From positions 24,837-88,836 of the forward strand of contig JAQGBZ010000260.1 of assembly GCA_034687125.1 (NCBI GenBank): DNA of 64,000 nucleotides, read 5' to 3'. The notes beneath the pieces are model-generated. The model was not told where the DNA came from, did no database searches, and worked only from the letters and a program-made list of their open reading frames with translations. Positions 1-18,601 of the stretch are shown in pieces (positions within the stretch are counted from its first letter, which is position 1; each line of letters begins with the position of its first letter). Made by a program: the position numbers and the translations under genes. Source of the DNA: Neelides folsomi (Eukaryota; Arthropoda; Collembola; Neelipleona; Neelidae).

Positions 1-3000
1 AAAAAGGCTGACAAGGTTAATAAAAAGTTTTTTTTATCTTTTTTATCTTATAAATGGACAATAAAGAAGTCAATGAGGACAGTTGGGTTAAATCTCATGA
101 TTTTAAAATTTCCAAAGATCCATCCTACTGAAAAATTGGCTCCTTTAAAGGGGGCTTTTAATTTATGCATGTGTGAGAGAATTTATGAACTTGAAATGTT
201 AATTTATGAACTTAAAACAGTTCACTAAATTATATATATTTAAATAACATTAAGATGGAATTTTTCTTCATCAAAGGCGGAATGTGAAGTTTATATAAAT
301 ATATAATCTTATGAATGAAAAAAAAACTTATTAATTAGCCAAGAACTATTTACAATATAACATTTTTACTTTCTCAAATATTTTTTTATTTCAATTGTTT
401 CTATTGAACTTATTTTTACTTTATTTAGTTAATTGTGCATTGTGTGTAGAATGGAAACTTGAGTCAATTCCTTGCCATGTAATTATTTCTCATGGTCATT
501 CACTTCACTTTACACTTTATGTTGGTCGCAATTTCTTGGATTACTTACAATATATACTACTATATTAATGAAATCGCAAAGAGTTGTTGACATAGCCCCC
601 CATTCGTTTTAAGGATTGCAAAAGTTATTAACATATTCTGCGGCTCATGTGTAATATTTCTTTTATACAGACTGACTCAATTATGAGAAATTTTTTAAAT
701 GTTATTTTTTACTTAAATGGAATAAGAAATTAAAGGAATGAAATCAATTTGATATTTACATATGTAGTAGACAGATTATTTTTAAGATACGGTTTTTAAC
801 TAACGATAAATAACATTTAGGTACTTAAATAAATATTGCATATAAACTGGAAAAACATTTTTAACTTAAAAGCAACTTAGCTTTGCCATACTTTTAATCT
901 AAATTATAGTCAAGACTCTTTCTTTTAAAAAGGCTCTGGGCTATGCCAAAGGGTTCAGGATTACCTTTGCAGAATTAACACATTTAAATTCCCCAAATCC
1001 AGATACATGTTTGCCCAATGCAAGGAGAAATATAACTTCAAAAAATTGATAAAAATGGTCCGAGTGGGGAAATTAAGCGTCTCGTCACTGTTGAGAACTT
1101 AATCAATCTTTAATGAATTAAAAAGAAATTTCATTTAGTCATAAAAAAAATTTAAGTGATTTTTAACTACATTTAAGCAAATGTTTATAATACATGTTGT
1201 ATTTTAATTGCGTGTACATATACGTGTATTTACGTGTAATTGCGTGTACTTCGAGTGAGGAATGGATAAAGAAATTTTATTTGATATTAATTTCCCCCGA
1301 TCGATTTTTCAATTACTCACCGTGCTCTTGAAACTCAAATGGTTATGATCTAATAAATGAAACAGTTGTAAATATACATATATGGTAATAAGTACATCTT
1401 ATATATTTATTATACTAGATATTACTGTACGTTTTGATTTACTGGTATATAATTGTACACATAATACAATACTAATAGATGCTGTGTGAGTTAAGATGAA
1501 TATTAAATTTAGTTATAATTACATTCTCACTTGCACAGCATTGTCCGAAGTCCGATCAGCTAGTAATTTATATACTTATAAATATATAATATATATTAGA
1601 TTTATCTCCTTTATTAGATCCTCAATATATAAATACATATATAAGAAATCTGACCATACAAATGAAGATTTTGAGTGTCTGAGGCCATATGTTCCGTAAT
1701 TGGGTCTAATAAATTGTAGTTTGGTTAATAATATCCATAGTAATATTTGGATATGACTTGACTTTTAATGGGTAATGACAACGGCGGTATTTCGCATGAG
1801 TAATGAAATATGTATAAAATGTAAATATCACTGAGGAAAATTGCGCATTGTGGTAAAAGTTACCTTAAAAGAAATTGGAACGTGTCGAAAATAATTTAAG
1901 CTTGAAATGAAAATGAGTTTCATTCTATTTACATTATTACTAAATACATATTGAGAATACAGTGTGTAGTGAAAGCGTGGATTTAAACACAATGTATTGA
2001 AAAATGAGAAATGTGCGGTGTTTAGTTAGAATGAGATATTCAATAAAAATCATTTAATTGTTCAAAGAATTCATTATTCTTCTTGGCTCATTTATAATTC
2101 ATAACCACCCATGTTAAAATCTTTCATGTTCGGACAAGGATTGCATAATACATATCTGTAAATATTAAATGATTAATGAAACAATTCTTTTAAATAATGA
2201 ACATAAAACGTTAGTCTGAATGTGATAAAAAGAGTTTACCTATATCGGCTTCAGGGGAATGTTGAAAGGGATATTGTACAAGGTGTGTTTCATTTCCTGA
2301 ATTGATCTCATTTAGTGCGAGGTATTGTGGTTGATGTGTTTGAGGATATCTATCTTAAGAGATTGTGTGGATGATTTTCCTCTCTGGGGGTTGGGTTGGA
2401 TGGGCCGTTGACGTGGGAAGTGGTGGAATGGTGAGCTAAAGGCTTTCAATTAGGAGATGTGCGGAGCAGAGCGGATTAAGAGGCCGTAATGGGGAGTGTA
2501 ATGGAGGGAAGGGGAATGATTGCATAATTTAGAACTTGGCCCATTGTCTCCCAGAGCTAAGGAGCTTATGTGGAGGAAAAGTTGAGTGAGTCGGGCGGAA
2601 GAGTCGTTAGAGAAAGTGAGCGAGATTTATTTGCCAGCTTTTGAATTGCCAACTTCAACTTTCTTCTTCTTTCCTCCGGAGTTGAGGGGGAGACTCGGCC
2701 GGTTTTGATTTATGCAATGTGGAACTGAGGTCATTTATCCTTAATCCGCCGACGAGTCGCCCATCCAACACGGATCCCATTTATTTATTACACCCCTTGC
2801 AATATTTACCCACAACAGGAGAGGAAAAGTTGAAAACATCTCAGGACCACAATTTATGTTTCATCATCATCCTCGGAACACTCGGAAGAGATTATGGAGG
2901 AATCGGGATTCATCCCGAGGCTCGGATCTCTCGCTCCCTTCGTTTGCATAGCCAAACTCCGGACCCATCCCCCGGAATTATGAAGGAATGGGAATTTGAG

Positions 3001-4291
3001 AGGGGATCCACAGAGAGACCAAAGATCTGACTCGAATCCCTAAACACCTCTCCCTTCAGGACAAATCCAACAATTCAAGACTTCCAATCTACTAATCGCC
3101 CATAGACCCAAATACTATCAAAATGACATATTATTCATTACCAACATTGGTAGATCAAACAGATTACGCCTTATATACAGATTACCCCCTATACAGATTT
3201 CATTACTTCCCAACAATAAAGTAGGAGAATAAATCCAATGATCAAAAATTCACTATTTTGAACCATCATTCACTTACATTGAGTAGATTGCTTCTTTAAA
3301 TGGGTCTTTTTCTTCTCCTTCTTTTTGGAATAGTAGAACAATTTAATATTAGGTAATATGAAGTATCAGTAAATAGTAATAATATAAATAAATAAAACTT
3401 ACTTTTATTTAAAAGTACTATAGCATACCATATAACACTATTACCATATATTTAGAATATGTAGTATACTGGTGTACCTAATAAGAATTATTATATTAAG
3501 ATTAAATGTCAGGTTTTTGATTTTACCTCTTCCAACCAATCGATATAAGAAATGTAAATTAATTGAATATTTGATTATTATCTTAATACTTTGCATAGTT
3601 GTACAAATAAAAAATTATAGTTATAATTTACTGTTTAATACGATCCGTTCAATATTACAGGTAGAATCAGAGTAGTTATGTTTGTTGTTCAGAACTTATC
3701 AAATTGGCCTTATTGGGTTTTTTACATTTAAAAATCCGAATAATCCCCTTTCAATTGATTTTATTTACTTCTTCATTTGTTCACCAACATTTGAAAGGAT
3801 TCGCTGTTATCAATATATGGAAGGGAGAATGGAAGAGGAATAATTTCAAGTTTGATGGAAATTAACTTTACCTGTTGAATTTGAACTAACAGTGGACCTT
3901 TGACATTCTTTTAATGATCTTAATGATTAAATTGTTAATAAAATGGTTTTGAATATTCTAAATGAAACCGATTTGTGTTTTAATTTGTCATTTGGCGTTG
4001 ATCGGCGTAACCGCGGTTTGTGACGAGAGAAAGGTCGTTAATGAAGAGTGAGCTAAGTGATGTAATTGGGGATGGTAATGAGAAAGGTGGAAAGGGGCGC
4101 GAGGGGCCGTCCCAAGGGCGGGGCTTGGAGATGGGAACGGATGGGGCCTTGGGAAACTCCCGACCCTGATCTCCCGTTCGCCCACTTCGGAGATAAGGGA
4201 GGGTGTTGGGTTGGCGGGCGGCGCGTCCCGACCCTCCTCTCTTGAAGGTTTCTCTCTTTCCCCACGTGCCTCACTCAAGTCCTCCGACGAC
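1..4291. other. Non-coding region upstream of mnx
   Basis: I see no convincing coding exon here. The first 2.2 kb is very AT-rich with short ORFs only. From about 2280 to 3080 and again from about 3990 the base composition becomes clearly richer in G+C. The second GC rise runs straight into mnx exon 1, so it probably contains the promoter and 5' leader. The 103-codon plus-strand ORF at 2719-3030 resembles no family I know and lies in the GC-richer patch, so I treat it as chance. Confidence 0.6.
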
Positions 4292-10789
<6,498 letters not shown>

Positions 10790-13786
10790 GCCAAAAGGTC
10801 TTCCATTACCAAAATACACAAAGCTACATAATGTGAGGAAAATATTATATGAGATAGATCAAGTTAGGCCCTTTAACTAATACTAATAGATAAATAAATA
10901 AACTCAACCTTACGAACAACACAATTTCTACTGTTTCAATATGCCCTGTCTCATTCAATCCCAACCTCATTTCACATCCAATAAAGTTTGAAAAAGTTTT
11001 TAAGGAGGATTCTTTAAATGGGTTCTTGTTCTGAAAGTTAATTTTAATAGTCAATTAAAACTTAATAATAGGCTTTATCAATTTAGCTTCACTTTTATTA
11101 TAAATGCATACCATAAGATTACGCTAACGAGAAAGAAACCTTTCATTAATGCAATAGAGGAAAAGGATACAGGAATGAAAAACCTTCTTCATTCACTCAA
11201 TAAAACTAATGCCATAGGTATTATCTATTATAATAAACAAGTACATATTTATTATGTACTTATATTAAATGCTAATTAGTGGAATTATTAGCAGATTAAA
11301 TAATTAGGTATGTATGTAGAAGGAAATTGAAAAGCCAGGGGGGTAAATTTAATATCTTAATTATTGATGATTTTAGTTGGGGAAGTGAGTGCGTGTTTAA
11401 GGGTGTTAAGTTTGATTTGAATATAAATGGAGTTTGGTGGGTGTGTTAGTAAAAAGAGATGGGATGGGACAGGTTTGGTCGTCCCACTGTCATCCGGAGG
11501 ATCTCCATCCACGGTTCTCCACCGTCAGAGAACCTCATCAGTTGTCAACTTCTCGATCGATAGCTGCCGAATCTGATGCTCTTTATCGTCCTTACGTAGC
11601 CTAATCGGATTTCACGCCCTGGTCTTCATTTTTCAACTTGTCTCCTCAGACGACAGCCCGCAAGTTGAGAACACGGGTTAAAGACTCGTAGTGAATCCAT
11701 CAATGTCCCAGTCCTCCATTCCTCATCGGACAAACCAAGATCAAAACGAGACGTCACGTAGTTCACCCAAACCGCCCGCACAAATATATAAATACAATGT
11801 TACACGCCCTCCCTAAATATTTGTACATTCAAAAGCTGTTTAATACCTCCAGAGTAATTGGATCAATTATGCATGACGTGTACAGAACTTATTTGTTTAC
11901 GACCCTTTTAATTTCAAATTAAATATTACCCAAATGTGTACTATTGATAGAGCTTTAGAACCCATGTCGACTTGACTCAATAATTTGTAAAGGGTTTCTC
12001 AAGTTGGTTTCTTTATTAAATGATTATTTATATTTAAAAAATACACACTCTGTGAATTTCAATTGAATGAAACAATTATTATGAAATTAATTATCTTTAG
12101 TTAATAATATTTAATATATTTAAGTGGTAACATTTAATTCTAGAATAAACCAATTGCCCTAATAGTGTTGAATTGAGTACTTATACAGCATTATTTCAAA
12201 TACTGTAGCATTGGAATATCACCAACGATTGTTAGACAAAACCTAAAATACATATAACAAGTAGTAAAAAAGCTTAAAGAAACATTCGATTAAACTGATA
12301 AAAATAAGAATTTATAATAATTAAGGTTTACCCTTCTCCATCCACATGGGTTTTTCAATGAGTTTTTGAGTGTTAATTAATATTTATTATGATAACTACG
12401 ACTCTATGTAGAGTATGTTGAATAGATTAGGAGGAGAAAAGGCCTTGACTGTTAATTGTGGCCCTATTACATTTATAGAGAATAAACTGATGATTTAGGA
12501 AATTGTTCTCTTGTGCTGGCGGTAAATGTTTATGTTTCCAATGTCCATTGTTTCATTTGTAGTCGTAGTGGATAATGGAGGATGACTCGTTTAATGTCAT
12601 TTGTATACTTATACTAATGTCATTTCCTTTGGTTGTGTGTGTGTTTAGTTTAAAATCTCGATGTGATATTTAGTGAAAGTGTTATTAGAAGTCTGGTTGA
12701 ATGGCAGTAATTAGTGTAGAAGGGGCTTAAAGGGGCTGAGTAGTCCGAGGACGTTCTTGTACTGGGAATAAAAGGAGTTGAGGTGGCCTGTTTCATGAGA
12801 GTGGAGGGAAATGGATTTGAGAGCAATCATTGGTTCCATTAGCCCTTTCCTCAGTAGTTAATTAGGTGAGGTGGGCGGCGATCAGAGGTCTCGGGAGAGA
12901 GGGGAATAATGAACGGATCAATTTCGAGTCCGGAGTTGTGCCGGATTGCAAAACCCTCCCGAGAACTCCTAAATCTTGGGCGTGAAATTTATGAGGAAAC
13001 TTTGCCGAGAGTTGTTTGTAACGATGATGTAGTCGGAGGGTCGGCCCTGGAACCCATCCGGGAGAGAGAACGGCCGAAGATGGGATTTTTTTGCTCATCA
13101 GGGAATCCATGATTTCATAGCCATTACTTCCAATGTCTGCCTCATTTAACCACACATCTAATTCTCGAGCTGGGTAATTTGAGTGAGTAGATGGGCCATC
13201 CCCATCCATCTCCTCCTCCCTCCTCAAGACAATCCCGCTAAAAGCCATATACATTTATTCATGAGTCCAAGGGCGGGGATTCGAGTGGTGAGGAAGGTGG
13301 AGATTAAAGACGGCCGCCTCCTCCCGCCCATCTCCCCCTCCATCCAACACATCCCTCAAGGCCCATTTATCTCAGCGCCAGCCCTACACTTTTAATTAAG
13401 GCTAAATCGCTTCATCGCTCCCTCGACATTACTTTGATCTCGGGCTAATTAACTCCAGAAAAGTTTAATCTGGTCGTAATGGGGACCAGCGGCGCAGGGG
13501 CCGAGCCCCCATATGACCCTCATCCGCCATTCCACCCGCGTCCGAGAAATTAAACGAGGCTTGTAACAAGTTCCTTTTTTATTCATTCATACGAGGTACA
13601 CTCGTAATGTCAACGACGAACAGTTTTCAAAATAACATTAATTAGTAGACGGGTCCAACAGTTTCCCACTGGGTGGGAATAAGTGTTTCATAAAATGACA
13701 TGACATCATGAGATATTACTAATATTAATAAATATCCATCTAGGCATACATATAGTATTCTTCTTGTAGATTTGTTTTAAAAGGGC
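10790..13786. other. Intergenic region between mnx and cyclin T (convergent genes)
   Basis: The two flanking genes converge here, so both 3' UTRs lie inside it. Most is AT-rich. Two GC-richer patches occur at about 11455-11790 and 12840-13560. A 130-codon minus-strand ORF at 12862-13254 overlaps shorter plus-strand ORFs and looks like composition rather than a gene. A TTTATT at 13578-13583 reads AATAAA on the minus strand, 204 nt past the cyclin T stop, and is a fitting polyadenylation signal. Confidence 0.5.
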
Positions 13787-16700
13787 CTACTCTGGGGGTC
13801 TCAATTTGATCTTAATTTTCGTGAGGCCGGTATCGATGAGCGGAGGAGAGTCAGACGACCGTCGCTTCGATTTGTGCTTATCTTTATGCTTATCCTTTTT
13901 CGGCTTCTTCTCCTTATCTTTGTCTTTGTGCTTTCGCTTCTCCTTCTTCCTCTTTTTCCCCTTACGATGTTCCTCCTCTTCCTCGGTCGCTGTGGCTAGG
14001 GTCATGGCTATGTCAGAAGTCAATTCAGTTTTAGGCTCAACTTTAAAAACAACTGGAGAGCTGCTGCTCACTCCGAGCCCCACTTGGGGTTGGACTAGCG
14101 ACTGCGGCACCATCGACGTTGGCAAAACAGTTGCTGTAAATAAAATACATATGAATAAAATAGATGGTTGGGTTCTCACATTCCGAATTCGCATATTATA
14201 AAAGTACGTACCTTGTGAAGCAGTTGGGGTCAAACTGCTACTTCCAACTCCGATTTCAGAACTGAGGAGCGGGAAAGCATTGACCGAGTGCCCATATCCA
14301 CTTTGTCCAATTTCAGGATATCGACTAAGGGGCTTTCCCCTCGCCTGTCCCATAAGATTTGGATGAATCTTTGCAGGCATGGCAGTGCGAGGTCGTTCCT
14401 CGGCTTCTCGTTTAATCTGAACAGGAGGAGGCCCCGGTACTGGTCTCTGTTAATTTAAAATAATAATGGGATATACAATCAATTAAATATAAGTACATAA
14501 TATTACATAATATACATACATAATATTTAATATGCTTATTTGTACAGTATATATGTTATATATTCAATTTATAAATATATGAAATATACCGGCGGAGGCG
14601 GCCTAGGTTGTCGATCGCGGGATTGATGTTGTTGTTGTTGTTGTTGTGACTGCTGATGTTGCGGCGGAAGATGTGGAGGCTGCATTTGATGGGAAGGCGG
14701 AGGGTGAAGAAGCGGATGTGGATGTTGTTGAGTTGGATGTGGCGGTTGATGGGGTTGAGGTACCGGTGGAGGATGACCCTTGTGATGTCCATGAGGAGGA
14801 TGAGGTGGCGGGCGAGGTTGTCCAGCAATGGGTGGTGGCTTTTTCTGAACCGGTGGCTGATGAGGATGGGCAGGGTGACTAGGCCTGCCTGGATGTGGAG
14901 GAGGAGGTCCACTTGGGAATTTATTAAGATTCAGTGGATCTTTGTTCATATGATGAGCCGGGTATCCGTGATGTGAAGGTGGGAAGAGCGGCTTTCCTGA
15001 AGAGTGAACAGATTGCTTGCTGGGACCACTGTGATGACTGCTACTGCTACTCGGTTGCTTCATTAAAGGATGTGGAGGAACTCCATGTGGAATGCTCGGT
15101 TTAGGGACGGCAGGCTGAGGCCCTGAAGATTGAGGTCCATCAAATGGAGCGATCAATTTCGGTGCTGATGACGAAGAAGGCCGACTAAATTCACACAAAT
15201 TAAATCACAAATTTTTATAATAAATTAAAAAACATCATTTATTTACTAAAATAATTATGTTAATATTTAGACTAGATATAAGCTAAACTAATGTCATGGA
15301 AATCATTTCTGAACAATAAATCAATATTATAGGATAGGTTTAAATTAATTTGAAAGTAGTTCTATTAAAAATATACCATGATTGATTTTTATAATTGTTT
15401 TACCTCATTTTGTTTGGTGGTTGACCGCTATGAGACTGAACCGGAGACCGAAGCTTCCCATGAAAAGTTGGCATAGATGAACCGGAACCGCTGGGGCTCA
15501 TAGAATCCATTGGAAAGTGAGTGGGAAAGCTGCCGAGCACAAGGGCGGCGGAAGTCTGATTCAAACTCATAATCTTCTTTTTCAGCCGTGAAGGAGATTT
15601 GTTAAATATGGTTAGGAACTCTGTCGTGATGGTCTCTAAGTGTTCCATCGTCACTGTGTCGTCAACATACCAAAACCAGTCTTTTCCTTCTTTCGACCGT
15701 GGAATCTAAATATCGTCATTTAATTATTTCTTTCCTTTAAAAGTCAATTTTAAATATATATATATATATATATTTATTTATTTATTTATTAATGCGATGC
15801 AATACCTCCCAATTTGACCATTTGCATGCGAGATGAATGCAAACACAAGCCACAACAGTCGGCTTATATTGGAGACACATTGTTGTCAAGTGCAAACTGA
15901 ATATTAGGAAACAAATGAGTTTTGAACAATTGGAATATAATGAATATTTTAATTTTTTAATAAACCTGTTAGTCGCCATAAAATATGAAGTTTGGGCCAA
16001 ATCTTTGCTCGCTGAATAAACAAAAAATTCCATGTTATCGCTTTTATTTCGATTTAATCATCTACGATGGTTGTAATTTCATTTTCAGTTAATTTACCAA
16101 AATTATAAGTTTTTGGAAATTTACCTCTAACAAGCTGGCAGCATTTGACAACATGAGTATGCGGATGATCAATTGCTACATCGAGCCCTAGAGTTTGTAA
16201 TAATATGTTTTCGTTCATCACGAGCTCTGCAGATTGTTCTGCGTAGGCCTACAACAAATGTTGAAATTAGCTAAAGATCCACATTTTAAGAAATAAAACA
16301 AGTTACTTTTTTTTATGAAAATTATAATATTATAAATTGGGAACTGCTTATTATGTAGTACATATTTTTATGAAGAGATTGAAATGGAATAAAATTACAA
16401 TTAAATAATACCTCAGATTTAACATCAATGGGAGCTTGCTGAGTTTCCCGATGTAGACAATAATTAGATACTTTAATCACATGTTCTAACTTCCTCGGCT
16501 GTTCTTCTACTTTTGCAGCCAAGAAGATGGAAGCTGTTGAAACAACATTTCTTGGAAATTGAGTGAACGAGTGGTACATGTAAAATCGATGCATGTAGAC
16601 AATCGCGGTATTAATACATAGTTGATTACTGTAAAAATAAAAAATATTTAATTTTCCTTGGTCTGTAGTGTAAAAATGAGTATGATTTAAATATGTAAAA

Positions 16701-16949
16701 TTTATGTTCTTACACTTGAAGCCTCTGACCCATATCTTGTATGAAATTTGCTGATTGCTGACGATAGGAAAGCTCTTTGTCAGGATCGATCCCTTTTTTT
16801 CTGCTCGGAGTCTGGTCGAGTTTTTCTTTATCAAAAAACCATCGGTTTGGATTGGGAATAATGGAGGAGTCTTCCTCAATTGGCTCTGGCTTCTCCTCGT
16901 TCCCCGACACCGTCGATGGCGGTTGTGACGACGTTGACGGCTGCGACAT
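13787..16949 (-). CDS. CCNT1: Cyclin T, regulatory subunit of P-TEFb
   Basis: Cyclin T pairs with CDK9 to form P-TEFb, which phosphorylates the RNA polymerase II tail and releases paused polymerase in the nucleus. Nine exons, in coding order: 16949-16714, 16628-16412, 16248-16125, 16011-15966, 15896-15806, 15705-15404, 15184-14590, 14446-14212 and 14133-13787. They give 730 residues, close to human cyclin T1. Splice phases agree throughout. Diagnostic cyclin-box segments include [72 protein letters not shown] and [17 protein letters not shown]. After the two cyclin folds comes a long Pro/His/Gln-rich stretch (exon 7) with a short polyglutamine run, consistent with the family's disordered, condensate-forming tail. 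The last exon has a lysine/aspartate-rich stretch and ends in [10 protein letters not shown]. The symbol follows the best-known family member; an invertebrate gene may be a single CycT. Confidence 0.96.
14629..14650. repeat. Short glutamine-codon run inside cyclin T exon 7
   Basis: A TTG-type trinucleotide run on the plus strand reads as CAA codons on the minus strand and encodes about six consecutive glutamines in the disordered tail of cyclin T. It lies within a longer Gln/His/Pro-rich stretch. Confidence 0.7.
15748..15791. repeat. TA and TTTA simple repeat in a cyclin T intron
   Basis: A run of alternating TA is followed directly by several TTTA units in the intron between cyclin T exons 5 and 6. 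It ends about 15 bases before the splice donor at 15805. Confidence 0.8.
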
Positions 16950-17330
16950 CCTTCTTTACTAGTTTATGACCACCAACAGTCCTAAGGGCTCTCACAATAC
17001 CAAAAAGAGAGCTGGACAGGTGAGAGTTCACTCCAGCTGAACAGATCTGCAGAGGAGGATTGAAAGCATTAAATTAATTCAATTATAATTCCAAATAAAG
17101 AGATGGTCAATACAACTCAAGGGCTGAAACCCCAAAGACTCAATATGTTGTACTTACCAAGACCATCCGGGTGGGTTAGGCGCTTTGGAAGCCCCAGTTG
17201 TCTTCATCCCAGGCCGCGTGACTGATGACCCCGGCTGTCCTCCGCCCCCCCTCTCCCGACCAGGGAGTTTGAAGGTCCCGGGTCTTCTGGGCCTCAGTCC
17301 TCCCTCAGAGGCGACGGAGTTGTGCAAAAA
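16950..17330 (-). promoter_or_regulatory. Spliced 5' leader of cyclin T
   Basis: On the minus strand a strong donor (TTG|GTAAGTA, exon edge at 17158) and a pyrimidine-rich acceptor (CTCTGCAG|ATCTG, exon edge at 17046) define a probable 111-nt leader intron. The GC-rich block at 17160-17330 would be the first, untranslated exon and promoter side. An ATG just before the donor opens an upstream reading frame that, after splicing, runs past the cyclin T start in another frame (see findings). Confidence 0.55.
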
Positions 17331-18601
17331 TGCTTTTTAATTCTTTTTAGAAATCCAAAATTGAGTGTTTTCTCTTTTCGGAGAATTGAAGTTTGCAAGG
17401 AGACTGGCGCTGAGCTGATGAAACTGAATCACGAGGGTCGTTGCATTTCCCTCGATCTCAAACTCCCATCCTCCCAAAGGGTTAAGCCCAAATTGGCAAT
17501 GGTGGGCTTCTTTCCTCCTTGCTGCCGTGGTGGATTCAAATCTCACCCTTTTCCTCGTTGTAGCTACAACACATCGGTTGACCCAACTTGCCCCCAACGC
17601 TTCTTCACCCCGCCAAACATCCCAAGTGATTATCCTCGGGCGGCAGAGGTCACACTCAGGTCGGGGAATTTTAATGGGTACAAATAATTGTGTTGGCCAA
17701 ACATTCCTTATTTACCTTTTAATCCAACTCCTTTGGCTACGGGGTTGGACACGAGGTCGGACAACTCCTCCGACAACTCTGACCCTGACTCCCAACTCCT
17801 CATTGTCGTCATCCATTCTCGAAACCAACTATCGACATCGTGAACGAGGAGAGCATTGAAATTGGGATTATTCCTTCAATGAACAATAGCAAGATTCGTA
17901 TGAATTCTCTCTATTGAGTTCTCCCTCCATCAAAGTAGGAGTAATGAACAAAATGACTATTATTACTTAACAAATGTCCATATCAATAAAATGAAAATCA
18001 TCAAATTCTTCTAAATATTCCTATTCTTGTGCTACATTTTATGTGTGTTAAAACATGTGGATTTCTTTAGAAGAGGATCATATATGTACAGCCAATGAAT
18101 TTAGATATGTTACTTACAAAAGAAAATAATATTTAAAATAATTACTGAACCACAAAAAAACATTTTCAAATGTATGTGTATTTGAAATCCTTCAATGTAA
18201 GATTTCCCATGAATTTTTTAATATATATTAATATTTACATTTAAATTATTACTATTGTAAAAGTAGTGAATTGTGCGGATTCCTGCAATGAGCAGGAATC
18301 TGCACAATTCACTATTTAAATGAGAGACAGAGTCTGAGAACTGAGATAAATATGATCCTAAGAGATGTAAATGATCTCTAAAGAATAAATGAGCTAATGA
18401 ACTTTAATGAACAATAAGCTGAGCACAAGTTAAATGAACAAATTGCAATTAATACTTTATTAATCGCAATTACTTTAATTGATACAAAGAATGTTCCACT
18501 TTGATAAATGAGAGCAGGAGTTACCAAAAACTGTTGCTCGTTAAATTAGCATTAAACCTTATAACATGACATATGTCATTTGTTCAAATCCAATACAATT
18601 T
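17331..18601. other. Intergenic region between cyclin T and the glucuronyltransferase gene
   Basis: GC-richer to about 17860, then AT-rich. The overlapping ORFs at 17322-17859 lie on both strands and match nothing I know; they probably reflect the cyclin T promoter island. A TTTATT at 18456-18461 reads AATAAA on the minus strand, 141 nt past the stop of the downstream-oriented glucuronyltransferase gene. A near-perfect hairpin lies at 18264-18314. Confidence 0.5.
18264..18314. repeat. 23-bp inverted repeat with a 5-base loop
   Basis: The arms begin TAGTGAATTGTGC and end GCACAATTCACTA. They pair over 23 bp around an AATGA loop, with a single mismatch that would be a G-U pair in plus-strand RNA. 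It lies between genes, beyond the likely polyadenylation site of the minus-strand gene to its right. The loop is shorter than in typical animal microRNA precursors, so I call it only an inverted repeat. Confidence 0.85.

Noticed and set aside
4211-4291. Extension of mnx upstream of 4292
   Set aside because: The frame is open to 4211 but has no ATG there, and the family start is the MGEKNKSFRID segment at 4292.
12862-13254. A 130-codon minus-strand ORF as a gene between mnx and cyclin T
   Set aside because: It has no recognisable motif, overlaps ORFs on the other strand, and lies in a GC-rich patch like the non-coding intron islands.
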